A stretch of 64,000 nt of DNA from Variovorax sp. 770b2 (GCF_900115685.1 NZ_FOXJ01000004.1:270975-334974), one strand, 5' to 3'. Positions 50,018-59,667 are shown, numbered from the stretch's first letter. Program-made: numbers and translations. Notes: generated by a model not told the origin, from the sequence alone.

Positions 50018-50056
50018 GCTGCGCTCCGATGGGTTCGGGTTTTTCTTGTTGCTTCA

Positions 50057-50938
50057 TCAGTACTGCACTTTCTTCTCGACGTAGCGGAACTGGATGACGG
50101 TCAGCGCCACCACGATCACCATCAGCACCACCGACTGCGCGGCCGAGCCGCCCAGGTCCAGGCCCTTGAAGCCGTCGTGGTAGACCTTGTAGACCAGGAT
50201 CGTGGTGTCCTTGCCCGGGCCGCCTTGCGTGGCCGCATCGACGATCGCGAAGGTGTCGAAGAAGGCGTAGACCACGTTGATCACCAGGAGGAAGAACGTG
50301 GTGGGCGACAGCAGCGGGAACTGCACCGTCCAGAAGCGGCGCCACGGGCGCGCGCCGTCGATGGCCGCGGCCTCGATCAGCGACTTCGGAATGGACTGCA
50401 GCCCGGCCAGGAAGAACAGGAAGTTGTAGGAGATCTGCTTCCACACCGAGGCCATCACGATCAGCGTCATGGCGTGGCCCGAGTCGAGCAGGTGGTTCCA
50501 GTTGATGCCGACCTTGCCCAGCGCATAGGCCACCACGCCCAGCGAGGGCGAGAACATGAAGACCCACAGCACGGCCGCCACCGCGGGCGCCACGGCGTAG
50601 GGCAGGATGAGCATGGTCTTGTAGAACATGCCGCCGCGCACGATGCGGTCGGCGAACACGGCGAGCATGAGCGACAGGCTGATGCCGATGCCGGCCACCA
50701 GCACCGAGAAGAACGCCGTGGTCTTGAACGACTCGGCATAGCTCGGGTCGTGGAACAGTTCCTTGAAGTTCTGCAGACCGACGTATTCGACCGAGGTGCC
50801 GAAGGCGTCCTGCTGCTGCAGCGACTGCAGGATGGCCTGCCCCGCCGGCCAGAAGAAAAACACGAGGATCACCGCCATCTGCGGCGTCAACAGCAGCCAG
50901 GGCAACCAGCCCGAGCGAAAGAAAACGCGTTTTTCCAT
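50057..50938 (-). CDS. ugpA: Glycerol-3-phosphate ABC transporter permease
   Basis: A 293-residue permease with six spans, starting MEKRVFFRSGWLPWLLLTPQ, and an EAA loop (KSLIEAAAIDGARPWRRFWTVQFPLL). Partner of UgpE. It is about 98 bases downstream of ugpB; the gap holds a C/G-rich stretch without an obvious terminator. Confidence 0.95.
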   Translation of the reverse strand: MEKRVFFRSGWLPWLLLTPQMAVILVFFFWPAGQAILQSLQQQDAFGTSVEYVGLQNFKELFHDPSYAESFKTTAFFSVLVAGIGISLSLMLAVFADRIVRGGMFYKTMLILPYAVAPAVAAVLWVFMFSPSLGVVAYALGKVGINWNHLLDSGHAMTLIVMASVWKQISYNFLFFLAGLQSIPKSLIEAAAIDGARPWRRFWTVQFPLLSPTTFFLLVINVVYAFFDTFAIVDAATQGGPGKDTTILVYKVYHDGFKGLDLGGSAAQSVVLMVIVVALTVIQFRYVEKKVQY

Positions 50939-51036
50939 GATCCCTCTGAATAAAAAATCCCGCCCGGCCCGCCCTTGTGCAAGAGCGAACGGGGGCGGGC
51001 GATATTAGCCGGACGCGCAGGCCCGGCCGTCAATCG

Positions 51037-52350
51037 TTAGCTCTTGTTCGCCTTCTGGAAGCGTTCCAGTTGCTCGTTGCCGCGCGTGACGATCGCGTCC
51101 AGCGCCTCCTTGGCGGTCTTCTTGCCGTTCCAGACCTGTTCGAGCTCTTCGTCCTCGATGGCGCGGATCTGCACGTAGTTGCCCAGGCGGATGCCGCGGC
51201 TCTTGTCGGTGACCTTGCGGATCATCTGCGTCACGGCCACGTCGGTGCCGGGGTTCTGCTTGTAGAAGCCCGATTCCTCGGTGAGCTTGTACGAGGCGGT
51301 GGTCACCGGCAGGTAGCCCGTGCGCTTGTGGCTGGCGGACTGCACTTCAGGCGTCGAGATGAAGCTGAAGAACTTGGCCACGCCCTTGTACTCGGCCGGC
51401 TTCTTGCCCGACATGACCCACAGGCTCGCGCCGCCGATCACCGTGTTCTGCGGTGCGCCCGGCACGTCCGGGTAGTAGGGCAGGGGCGCCAGGCCGTAGG
51501 CGAACTTGGCGTTCTTGGCCACGTTGCCGTAGAAGCCCGACGAGGTGTTGATCATGGCGCACTCGCCCGAGACGAACGAGGCCTCGGGCACGTTGCCGCG
51601 GCCCTTGTAGATGAACAGGCCCTGCTTGGCCATGCTGGCGAGGTTCTCGATGTGGCGCTGGTGCAGCGGCGAGTTCACCTTCAGGCGCGCGTCCAGGCCC
51701 TGCAGCCCGTTGGCCTTGCTCGCGAACTCCACGTTGTGCCAGGCCGAGAAGCTCTCCACCTGCGTCCAGTTCTGCCAGGCCGTGGTGAACGGGCACTTGT
51801 GGCCGCTCGCCTTCAGCTTGGCCGCTGCCGCGACCACTTCGGGCCAGGTCGAGGGTGCCTTGTCGGTGGGCAGGCCCGCGGCCTTGAAGGCGTCCTTGTT
51901 GAAATAGAAGATGGTGGTCGAGCTGTTGAACGGGAAGCTCAGCATCTGGCCGTTGGGGGCGGTGTAGTAGCCGGCCACGGCGGGGATGTAGGCGGCCGGG
52001 TCGAACTTCTCGCCCGCGTCCTTCATGACCTGGCCCACCGGAATGATCGCGCCCTTGCTGGCCATCATGGTGGCGGTGCCCACTTCGAACACCTGCAGGA
52101 TGTGCGGTGCGTTGCCCGAGCGGTAGGCCGCGATGGAAGCCGTCATCGATTCGTCGTACGTGCCCTTGAAGGTCGGCACGATCTTGTATTCCTTCTGGCT
52201 CTCGTTGAACTGCTTGGCCAGGTCGTTGACCCACTCGTTGTTGACGGCGGTCATGGAATGCCACCACTGGATCTCGGTCTGGGCCTGCGCCACGTTGAAC
52301 AGCGTGGTCGCGGCCAGCGTCGAGGCCAGCGCGAGCGTCTTGAATCGCAT
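51037..52350 (-). CDS. ugpB: Glycerol-3-phosphate periplasmic binding protein
   Basis: A 437-residue extracellular solute-binding protein of family 1. The signal peptide MRFKTLALASTLAATTLFNV is cleaved after AQA; TEIQWWHSMTAVNNEWVNDLAKQFN follows, as in UgpB. It binds glycerol-3-phosphate and its diesters. The ATG at 52350 is chosen because it begins the signal peptide. First gene of ugpBAECQ. Phosphate control is usual for this operon, but I could not find a complete Pho box upstream. Confidence 0.95.
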   Translation of the reverse strand: MRFKTLALASTLAATTLFNVAQAQTEIQWWHSMTAVNNEWVNDLAKQFNESQKEYKIVPTFKGTYDESMTASIAAYRSGNAPHILQVFEVGTATMMASKGAIIPVGQVMKDAGEKFDPAAYIPAVAGYYTAPNGQMLSFPFNSSTTIFYFNKDAFKAAGLPTDKAPSTWPEVVAAAAKLKASGHKCPFTTAWQNWTQVESFSAWHNVEFASKANGLQGLDARLKVNSPLHQRHIENLASMAKQGLFIYKGRGNVPEASFVSGECAMINTSSGFYGNVAKNAKFAYGLAPLPYYPDVPGAPQNTVIGGASLWVMSGKKPAEYKGVAKFFSFISTPEVQSASHKRTGYLPVTTASYKLTEESGFYKQNPGTDVAVTQMIRKVTDKSRGIRLGNYVQIRAIEDEELEQVWNGKKTAKEALDAIVTRGNEQLERFQKANKS

Positions 52351-52576
52351 GAAGACTCCTGAAGGGAAAATGAAAGCGCGGATGCTAGGGCATGTGGATG
52401 ACACAGCCGCGTCACATTGGCGCACGGACCGCTGTCATCTTCCAATCGGGGAAACCCCTTTGGCGCCAAGCCCGGCGCGGGGTGCGGGCCTGCATGTTGC
52501 GTTGCACCATGCTAGCATCGCCCTCCCTTTTTCGGCCCAGCTTTTCGCCACGGCCAGGGCCCTTTGCGAGACCGCC

Positions 52577-53809
52577 ATGAGCAGCAAAACCTCCCTCGAT
52601 AAAAGCAGGATCAAGTTCCTCTTGCTCGAGGGCATCCACCCCTCGGCCGTGGAGGTGCTGCGCGCCGCCGGCTACACCAACATCGAGTCGCTGCCGGGCG
52701 CACTGCCCGATGCCGAACTCAAGGCGAAGATCGCCGACGTTCATTTCCTGGGCATCCGCTCGCGCACGCAGCTGACGGCCGAGGTGTTTGCCGCGGCCCA
52801 CAAGCTGGTGGCCGCCGGGTGCTTCTGCATCGGCACGAATCAGGTCGACCTCGATGCGGCCCGCGAGCATGGCGTGGCGGTGTTCAACGCGCCTTATTCC
52901 AACACCCGCTCGGTGGCCGAGCTGGTGCTGGCCGAAGCGATCCTGCTCTTGCGCGGCGTGCCCGAGAAGAGCGCGGTGGCGCATCGCGGCGGCTGGCTCA
53001 AGTCGGCCGACAACGCGTTCGAAATCCGCGGCAAGACCCTGGGCATCGTGGGCTACGGCTCGATCGGCGCGCAGCTGTCGGTGCTGGCCGAGGCGCTGGG
53101 CATGCACGTGGCGTTCTTCGACGTGGTCACCAAGCTGCCGCTGGGCAATGCGCGCCAGGTGCGAGAGCTGCACCAGCTGCTGGCTCAGAGCGACATCGTC
53201 ACGCTGCACGTGCCCGAGACGCAGGCCACGCAATGGATGATCGGCGCGGCCGAGATCGCCGCGATGAAGCCGGGGTCGATCCTCATCAATGCCTCGCGCG
53301 GCACCGTGGTCAAAATCGAGGCGCTGGCCGGCGCGCTGAAGGAAAAGAAGCTGCTGGGCGCCGCGATCGACGTGTTCCCGGTGGAGCCGCGCAGCAACAA
53401 GGACGAGTTCCAGTCGCCCCTGCGGGGCCTGGACAACGTGATCCTGACGCCGCACATCGGCGGCTCGACGATGGAGGCGCAGGCCAACATCGGACTCGAA
53501 GTGGCCGAGAAGCTGGTGAAGTACAGCGACAACGGCACCTCGACCTCGTCGGTCAATTTCCCCGAGGTGGCGCTGCCCGCGCACCCGGGCAAGCACCGGC
53601 TGCTGCACATCCACCGGAACGTGCCGGGCGTGCTGTCCGAGATCAACAAGATCTTCTCGGACAACAACATCAATATCTCTTCCCAGTTCCTGCAGACGAA
53701 CGAGAAGGTCGGGTACGTGGTGACGGACATCGACGCCTCCTCCTCGGACCTGGCGCTGGAGAAGCTGGCGAAGGTGAACGGCACGATCCGCAGCCGCGTG
53801 CTGTTCTGA
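52577..53809 (+). CDS. serA: D-3-phosphoglycerate dehydrogenase
   Basis: A 410-residue SerA, same length and layout as the E. coli enzyme. It commits 3-phosphoglycerate to serine synthesis. It has GCFCIGTNQVDLDAA, the NAD-binding GIVGYGSIGAQL, active-site NASRGTVV and PHIGGSTMEAQ, and a C-terminal ACT domain (about 338-410) for serine feedback (HRNVPGVLSEINKIF). The start ATG at 52577 fits; upstream in-frame sequence lies in the divergent ugpB promoter. Confidence 0.97.
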   Translation: MSSKTSLDKSRIKFLLLEGIHPSAVEVLRAAGYTNIESLPGALPDAELKAKIADVHFLGIRSRTQLTAEVFAAAHKLVAAGCFCIGTNQVDLDAAREHGVAVFNAPYSNTRSVAELVLAEAILLLRGVPEKSAVAHRGGWLKSADNAFEIRGKTLGIVGYGSIGAQLSVLAEALGMHVAFFDVVTKLPLGNARQVRELHQLLAQSDIVTLHVPETQATQWMIGAAEIAAMKPGSILINASRGTVVKIEALAGALKEKKLLGAAIDVFPVEPRSNKDEFQSPLRGLDNVILTPHIGGSTMEAQANIGLEVAEKLVKYSDNGTSTSSVNFPEVALPAHPGKHRLLHIHRNVPGVLSEINKIFSDNNINISSQFLQTNEKVGYVVTDIDASSSDLALEKLAKVNGTIRSRVLF

Positions 53810-53817
53810 GCATCTGA

Positions 53818-53840
53818 GCCCGGGCGCTCGGGCGCCGGGC
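53818..53840 (+). terminator. Possible hairpin after serA
   Basis: GCCCGG...CCGGGC with GCGC in the stem and one bulge, 9 bases after the serA stop. No T run follows, so it may be a weak or Rho-assisted stop. Confidence 0.35.
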
Positions 53841-53965
53841 GGGGACGGGCTGGTGCCCATAGCACAAGGGCAAGGCCAAGGTCACGAGGCAAGACCCCAA
53901 GCCCTGCCCTAAAATCGACCCCCCGGCTACATGGGCGCGCAGCGCCTGGCCAAGGGCCCCACCCG

Positions 53966-56900
53966 ATGAATGCTCCGACCGCGTTGAACACGCTGTTGGC
54001 ACAGGCCGCAGAGCCTGTCCGACTGCGCGAGATCCCGTACAACTACACCAGCTTCTCCGATCGCGAGATCGTGATTCGCCTCTTGGGCGAACGTGGCTGG
54101 GAACTGCTGCAGACCCTGCGCGCCGAGCGCCGCACCGGCCGGTCGGCGCGCATGCTCTACGAAGTGCTGGGCGACATCTGGGTGGTGCAGCGCAATCCCT
54201 ACCTCGTGGACGACCTGCTGGACAACCCGCGCCGCCGCGGCCAGCTGGTCGAGGCACTCAAGCACCGGCTGACCGAAGTCCAGAAGCGCCGCACCCCCGA
54301 CAGCGACATGCCGCGCGACCAACTGGTCGGTGAGCTCACCGCTCTGGTCGGCGATGCGGTGGCAGCCTTCGACACCAAGTTCCGCGACGTCGCGGCCCTG
54401 CGCCGCAAGGCCACGCGCGTGCTGGGCCGGCTCACCGCCAAGGACAACATCAAGTTCGACGGGCTCTCCCGCGTATCGCACGTGACCGATGCGACCGACT
54501 GGCGCGTGGAGTACCCCTTCGTCGTGCTGTGCCCCGACACCGAGGCCGAGATGGCGCTCCTGGTGAAGGGCTGCATCGAGCTGGGCCTGACCATCATCCC
54601 GCGCGGGGGCGGCACCGGCTACACCGGCGGGGCGATTCCGCTGACCTGGAACAGCGTCGTCATCAACACCGAGAAGCTCGAGGCGATGACCGAGGTCGAG
54701 CACATCTCGCTGCCCGGCCTCGACAACCCCGTGCCGACCATCTGGACCGAAGCGGGCGTGGTCACCCAGCGCGTGGCCGATGCGGCCGAGCGCTCGGGCT
54801 TCGTGTTCGCGGTCGATCCCACCTCGGCCGAAGCCTCGTGCGTCGGCGGCAACGTCGCCATGAATGCCGGCGGCAAGAAGGCCGTGCTCTGGGGCACGGC
54901 GCTGGACAACCTCGCCTCGTGGCGCATGGTGACGCCGCAGGCCGAGTGGCTCGAAGTCACGCGCATCGGCCACAACCTGGGAAAGATCCACGACGCCGAA
55001 AGCGCGCTGTTCGAGCTGCAGTACTACGCGGCCGACGGCAAGACGAAACTGCGCACCGAGCGTCTCGACATCCCCGGCCGCACCTTCCGCAAGGAGGGCC
55101 TGGGCAAGGACGTGACCGACAAGTTCCTCTCGGGCCTGCCGGGCATCCAGAAGGAGGGCTGCGACGGCCTCATCACCAGCTGCCGCTGGGTGGTGCACAA
55201 GATGCCCTCGCATACGCGCACCGTGTGCCTCGAATTCTTCGGCAACGCGAAGGACGCGGTGCCCAGCATCGTCGAGATCAAGGACTTCATGTTCGCCGAG
55301 CAGAAGCGCTCGGGCGTGCTGCTGGCCGGCCTCGAGCATCTGGACGATCGGTATCTGAAGGCCGTGGGCTACGCCACGAAATCGAAGAAGCACGGCGGCC
55401 TGCCGAAGATGGTGCTGTTCGGCGACATCGCGGGCGACGACGCCGATGCGGTGGCACGCGTCACCTCCGAGGTGGTGCGCATCGCCAACTCGCGCAGCGG
55501 CGAAGGCTTCATCGCCATCAGCCCCGAGGCGCGCAAGAAATTCTGGCTCGACCGCAAGCGCACGGCCGCCATCAGCAAGCACACCAACGCCTTCAAGATC
55601 AACGAAGACGTGGTGATCCCGCTGCCGCGCATGGCCGAGTACAGCGACGGCATCGAGCGCATCAACATCGAGCTGTCGTTGCAGAACAAGCTCGCGCTCA
55701 CCGATGAGCTCGAAGTGTTCCTTGCGCGCGGCAACCTGCCGCTGGGCAAGACCGACGACGCGCACGAGATCCCGGCGGCAGAGCTGCTCGAAGACCGCGT
55801 GGCGCAGGCCGTGGCGCTGGTGCACGAGGTGCGCGCGCTCTGGGCCGGCTGGCTGCAGAACGTGGATGAGTTGTTCCCGCAGCTGCAGGACCACACCCTG
55901 CGCGCGAGCTGGAAGACGCAGCTGCGCCAGCCGCTGCAGGAGATTTTTTCGGGCGCCGAGTTCGCGCCGATCCTGGCCGAGTGCACCGCCATCCACAAGC
56001 GCGTGCTCAAGGGCCGCGTGTGGGTCGCGCTGCACATGCACGCGGGCGATGGCAACGTGCACACCAACATCCCCGTGAACAGCGACAACTACGACATGCT
56101 GCAGACCGCGCATGCCGCGGTGGTGCGCATCATGGCGCTGGCACGCAGCCTGGACGGCGTGATCTCGGGCGAGCACGGCATCGGCATCACCAAGCTCGAA
56201 TTCCTGAGCGACGAAGAGCTGCGCCCGTTCACCGAATACAAGGCCCGCGTCGACCCCGAAGGCCGCTTCAACAAGGGCAAGCTGCTGCGGGCGCCTGCGG
56301 GCGAAACCGTCACGCTGCATGCCGACCTGACCAACGCCTACACGCCCAGCTTCGGCCTCATGGGGCACGAGTCGCTGATCATGCAGCAGAGCGACATCGG
56401 CGCCATCGCCGACAGCGTGAAGGACTGCCTGCGCTGCGGCAAGTGCAAGCCGGTGTGCGCCACGCACGTGCCGCGCGCCAACCTGCTGTACAGCCCGCGC
56501 AACAAGATCCTGGCGACCTCGCTGCTGGTGGAGGCGTTCCTCTATGAAGAGCAGACGCGGCGCGGCATCAGCATCAAGCACTGGGAAGAGTTCGAGGACG
56601 TGGCCGACCACTGCACCGTGTGCCACAAGTGCCTGACGCCGTGCCCGGTGAAGATCGACTTCGGCGACGTGTCGATGAACATGCGCAACCTGCTGCGCAA
56701 GATGGGCCAGAAGAGCTTCCGCCCCGGCAACGCGGCCGCGATGTTCTTCCTGAACGCGACCAACCCGCAGACCATCAAGGCGGTGCGCGCGGGCATGGTG
56801 GGCATCGGCTTCAAGGCGCAGCGCCTGGCCAACGACCTGCTGCGCGGCCTGGCGAAGAAGCAGACCGCCGCCCCGCCGGCCACGCTGGGCGTGGCGCCGC

Positions 56901-57844
56901 TCAAGGAGCAGGTGATCCACTTCATCAACAAGAAGATGCCCGGCAACCTGCCGAAGAAGACGGCGCGCGCGCTGCTGGACATCGAGGACGCGGACTACGT
57001 GCCGATCATCCGCGACCCGAAGGCGACGACCTCGGAAACCGAGGCGGTCTTCTACTTCCCGGGGTGCGGATCGGAGCGCCTCTTCTCGCAAGTGGGCCTG
57101 GCCACGCAGGCGATGCTCTGGCATGCGGGCGTGCAGACGGTGCTGCCGCCGGGCTACCTGTGCTGCGGTTATCCGCAGCGCGGCAGCGGCCAGTTCGACA
57201 AGGCCGAGAAGATGATCACGGACAACCGCGTGCTCTTCCATCGCGTGGCCAACACGCTCAACTACCTGGACATCAAGACCGTGGTGGTGAGCTGCGGCAC
57301 CTGCTACGACCAGCTGCAGGGCTACCAGTTCGACAAGATCTTCCCGGGCTGCCGGATCATCGACATCCACGAGTACCTGCTCGAGAAGGGCATCACGCTG
57401 GCTGACGCAGGCGGTGGCGGCTACCTCTATCACGACCCCTGCCATTCGCCGATGAAGCTGCAGGACCCGATGAAGACGGTGAAGGCGCTGGTCGGCGACA
57501 ACGTGCTCAAGAACGACCGCTGCTGCGGCGAGTCGGGCACGCTGGGCGTGTCGCGGCCCGACATCTCCACGCAGATCCGCTTTCGCAAGGAAGAGGAGCT
57601 CAAGAAGGGCGAGGCCGAATTGCGCGAGAGCGGTGCTGTCGGCGCCAAGGACAACGTGAAGATCCTCACCAGCTGCCCGAGCTGCCTGCAAGGCCTCTCG
57701 CGCTACGGCAACGACCTGAACAACGGCCTGCTCGAAGCCGACTACATCGTGGTCGAGATGGCCAACAAGATCCTGGGCGAGGACTGGATGCCGAAATACG
57801 TGGCCGCAGCCAACCAGGGCGGGATCGAGCGGGTGCTGGTATGA
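53966..57844 (+). CDS. DUF3683 FAD-linked oxidase / Fe-S oxidoreductase fusion (putative D-lactate or glycolate-type dehydrogenase)
   Basis: A 1292-residue multidomain flavoprotein. The N-terminal DUF3683 region (about 1-140) includes REIPYNYTSFSDREIVIRLLG. The FAD-binding PCMH domain (about 175-350) has PRGGGTGYTGGAIPL near 211, then an FAD-oxidase C domain with HMHAGDGNVHTNIPV and EHGIGITKLEFL. Two 4Fe-4S motifs follow (CLRCGKCKPVC about 820 and CTVCHKCLTPCP about 882), then two CCG domains (CCGYPQRG about 1065, CCGESGTLG about 1185). It should oxidise a 2-hydroxyacid and pass electrons to the respiratory chain; the substrate is not known. Its stop overlaps the HIT gene start. Confidence 0.93.
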   Translation: MNAPTALNTLLAQAAEPVRLREIPYNYTSFSDREIVIRLLGERGWELLQTLRAERRTGRSARMLYEVLGDIWVVQRNPYLVDDLLDNPRRRGQLVEALKHRLTEVQKRRTPDSDMPRDQLVGELTALVGDAVAAFDTKFRDVAALRRKATRVLGRLTAKDNIKFDGLSRVSHVTDATDWRVEYPFVVLCPDTEAEMALLVKGCIELGLTIIPRGGGTGYTGGAIPLTWNSVVINTEKLEAMTEVEHISLPGLDNPVPTIWTEAGVVTQRVADAAERSGFVFAVDPTSAEASCVGGNVAMNAGGKKAVLWGTALDNLASWRMVTPQAEWLEVTRIGHNLGKIHDAESALFELQYYAADGKTKLRTERLDIPGRTFRKEGLGKDVTDKFLSGLPGIQKEGCDGLITSCRWVVHKMPSHTRTVCLEFFGNAKDAVPSIVEIKDFMFAEQKRSGVLLAGLEHLDDRYLKAVGYATKSKKHGGLPKMVLFGDIAGDDADAVARVTSEVVRIANSRSGEGFIAISPEARKKFWLDRKRTAAISKHTNAFKINEDVVIPLPRMAEYSDGIERINIELSLQNKLALTDELEVFLARGNLPLGKTDDAHEIPAAELLEDRVAQAVALVHEVRALWAGWLQNVDELFPQLQDHTLRASWKTQLRQPLQEIFSGAEFAPILAECTAIHKRVLKGRVWVALHMHAGDGNVHTNIPVNSDNYDMLQTAHAAVVRIMALARSLDGVISGEHGIGITKLEFLSDEELRPFTEYKARVDPEGRFNKGKLLRAPAGETVTLHADLTNAYTPSFGLMGHESLIMQQSDIGAIADSVKDCLRCGKCKPVCATHVPRANLLYSPRNKILATSLLVEAFLYEEQTRRGISIKHWEEFEDVADHCTVCHKCLTPCPVKIDFGDVSMNMRNLLRKMGQKSFRPGNAAAMFFLNATNPQTIKAVRAGMVGIGFKAQRLANDLLRGLAKKQTAAPPATLGVAPLKEQVIHFINKKMPGNLPKKTARALLDIEDADYVPIIRDPKATTSETEAVFYFPGCGSERLFSQVGLATQAMLWHAGVQTVLPPGYLCCGYPQRGSGQFDKAEKMITDNRVLFHRVANTLNYLDIKTVVVSCGTCYDQLQGYQFDKIFPGCRIIDIHEYLLEKGITLADAGGGGYLYHDPCHSPMKLQDPMKTVKALVGDNVLKNDRCCGESGTLGVSRPDISTQIRFRKEEELKKGEAELRESGAVGAKDNVKILTSCPSCLQGLSRYGNDLNNGLLEADYIVVEMANKILGEDWMPKYVAAANQGGIERVLV

Positions 57845-58281
57845 GGGTGCATCCAGGCTGCCCCTTCTGCGAAGGCCCGGGTGGCCGCGTGGTGTTCGAG
57901 GGCGCCAAGGTGCGCGTGATCCATGCGGAGGAGGCGGGCTTTCCGGCTTTCTACCGCGTGATCTGGCGCGACCATGCGCCGGAGTTTTCCGATCTCGACG
58001 CCGCGGACCGCGTGCTGTGCATGGAAGCGGTGACGGCGGTCGAGCAGTGCCTGCGCGAGCAGTTGAAGCCCACGAAGGTCAACCTCGCCGCGCTCGGCAA
58101 CATGGTGCCGCACCTGCATTGGCACGTGATCGCGCGCTTCGAGTGGGACAGTCACTTTCCCGCGCCGTTCTGGGCTGCCGCGCAGCGCGCGGCGCCGGTC
58201 GATCGCGTGGTGGATCTGCAGGCATTGCTGCCGAAGGTGGAGGCCGAGATGGTCCGCCGGCTGGCGCTGCTGCAGGGCTGA
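57841..58281 (+). CDS. HIT-family nucleotide hydrolase/transferase
   Basis: A 146-residue histidine-triad protein. The HxHxH-like catalytic motif is HLHWHVIAR, after LAALGNMVP; the N-terminus CPFCEGPGG may bind zinc. These proteins hydrolyse nucleoside phosphoramidates or dinucleotides. Translationally coupled (ATGA) to the DUF3683 gene. Confidence 0.92.
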   Translation: MRVHPGCPFCEGPGGRVVFEGAKVRVIHAEEAGFPAFYRVIWRDHAPEFSDLDAADRVLCMEAVTAVEQCLREQLKPTKVNLAALGNMVPHLHWHVIARFEWDSHFPAPFWAAAQRAAPVDRVVDLQALLPKVEAEMVRRLALLQG

Positions 58282-58299
58282 ACGCGAGGCCGCCCGCGC

Positions 58300-59082
58300 T
58301 CAGCGCGCGGAGGCCGTGCGGGTTGCCGCCAACTTGCGGTTCGCGCATGCCTCCTTGAATTCCGGGGTGGCGCGCATCTCCTTGGAGAAGCGCTTCGATG
58401 CGACGCTGCCGTCGCGGCACACACGATCCAGTTCGGTCTGCGCCTCGCGGTTGCCCGCGTGCGACGCATGGGCCAGCACGCGCAGTGCGTGGATGGGCAA
58501 GGCGGACGGCACGCCCGTCGATGAGGCTGCAGCTTCGGTCTTGGGCGCGGATGTGGCCGGCCTGGCCGTCTCGTTCACCGGCAATGTGCGGCCTGTGCCC
58601 GCCGAAGTGGGCAGGCGCTCCACCGTCGTGAAGTCGCCGCTCTTGCCTGCGCGTTCGACCATCTGGCGGTAGCTGTCCATCATTCGCGAAGTGTCCCTGG
58701 GCGTCAGGTCCTTCGCCGGCTTGGCGAGATAGGCGGCGACCTCGGGTGGCAGCGCGGCGTTCACTGCGCTGAATTCGGGCCCCGAGGCCCGCGTCCCGAA
58801 CTGCGCGGCATGCGCCGCATCGTCACCGAGGGCTGCCGCGCCTTTGCCGGCAACGCCTGCCACGCCCGTTGCGCTCTCGGCTGCGACAGCACCCGCGCCG
58901 ACAGCCGCACCCTTGCCGGCGGTTCCCGCTGCCTTGCCCGCGGTTGCGGCCTTGCCTGCCGCCTTTCCGAGCAGGCCCCAGAAGGCATGCGCCGGCATGA
59001 CGGAGCCGGCCGCCAGCACGGCGCAGAGGGCAAGGGCGGCCCAGTTCGGGCGCGACGATCGATGGCGTTGACGTGTCTGCAT
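58300..59082 (-). CDS. Exported Gly/Ala/Lys-rich protein of unknown function
   Basis: A 260-residue protein I do not recognise. A signal peptide (hydrophobic about 14-31) is cleaved after PAHA. It is followed by a glycine-zipper-like segment built of GKAAGKAATAGKAAGTAGK-type units (about 36-90), a middle helix (EVAAYLAKPAKDLTPRDTSRMMDSYRQMVERAG context) and a C-terminal Cys/Arg-rich helix (RVCRDGSVASKRFSKEMRA). It sits alone on the minus strand between the HIT and DUF971 genes. The low-complexity region suggests membrane insertion or oligomerisation (inference). Confidence 0.75.
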   Translation of the reverse strand: MQTRQRHRSSRPNWAALALCAVLAAGSVMPAHAFWGLLGKAAGKAATAGKAAGTAGKGAAVGAGAVAAESATGVAGVAGKGAAALGDDAAHAAQFGTRASGPEFSAVNAALPPEVAAYLAKPAKDLTPRDTSRMMDSYRQMVERAGKSGDFTTVERLPTSAGTGRTLPVNETARPATSAPKTEAAASSTGVPSALPIHALRVLAHASHAGNREAQTELDRVCRDGSVASKRFSKEMRATPEFKEACANRKLAATRTASAR

Positions 59083-59184
59083 GCCGCGATGCTAAGCGCT
59101 GGTATTCGCGCAGCGATGCGCATGCAGGCGCAGCCGCGCGGCATACTGCGCGCCTCCGAGAATTTTTCCGAATGGAATACCGCT

Positions 59185-59598
59185 ATGGCAGGCTTGAAAC
59201 CGGGCGCACCGACGCCGCAATCGATCACCGTGCACGGCCAGTCGCGCGTGCTCGAGGTGGGCTTCTCGGACGGGGCGACCTTCCGCATTCCCTTCGAGCT
59301 GATGCGCATCTACTCGCCCTCGGCCGAGGTGCAGGGCCACGGCCCGGGCCAGGAAGTGCTGCAGACGGGCAAGCGCGATGTCGAACTGGCCGACCTCGAA
59401 CCGGTCGGCAACTACGCCGTGCAGCCGACCTTCAGCGATGGCCACAACACCGGCATCTACTCGTGGGACCTGCTCTACGAACTCGGTGCGAACCAGGCCG
59501 ACCTGTGGGCGCAGTACGAGCGCCGGCTCGCCGAGGCGGGCATCGATCGCGATGCACCGATGATCGACAAGAGCGGACCTTCGTGCAGCAGCCACTGA
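59185..59598 (+). CDS. DUF971 (gamma-butyrobetaine hydroxylase-like N-terminal domain) protein
   Basis: A 137-residue DUF971 protein. It has SRVLEVGFSDGATFRIPFELMRIYSPSAEV, the compact beta fold seen at the N-terminus of gamma-butyrobetaine hydroxylase and in small stand-alone proteins of uncertain role, possibly Fe-S or cofactor related. ATG 59185 (MAGLKPGAPTP) fits the family length. It ends Ser/Cys/His (GPSCSSH), a possible metal site. It lies upstream of ubiE, an order I recall from other Comamonadaceae. Confidence 0.88.
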   Translation: MAGLKPGAPTPQSITVHGQSRVLEVGFSDGATFRIPFELMRIYSPSAEVQGHGPGQEVLQTGKRDVELADLEPVGNYAVQPTFSDGHNTGIYSWDLLYELGANQADLWAQYERRLAEAGIDRDAPMIDKSGPSCSSH

Positions 59599-59649
59599 TG
59601 CTTTCGAATCTCCCGGTGCTATTGAAACGATAGCCCCGCAGGCAGCAAG

Positions 59650-59667
59650 GACGCGCGTTGCAGCGTC
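59650..59667 (+). terminator. Possible weak terminator before ubiE
   Basis: GACGC (59650-59654), 8-base loop, GCGTC (59663-59667), followed by TCTTCATTT. A short stem with an imperfect T tract. Confidence 0.3.

Noticed and set aside
52351..52576. Pho box upstream of ugpB
   Set aside because: A single CTGTCAT (52432-52438) is present but without a second half-site at the right spacing, and it points toward serA.
53927..57691. 1254-codon open frame antisense to the DUF3683 gene
   Set aside because: High GC removes stop codons from the opposite strand; the predicted protein is His/Arg/Ala-rich without domains, while the plus-strand frame has clear catalytic motifs.
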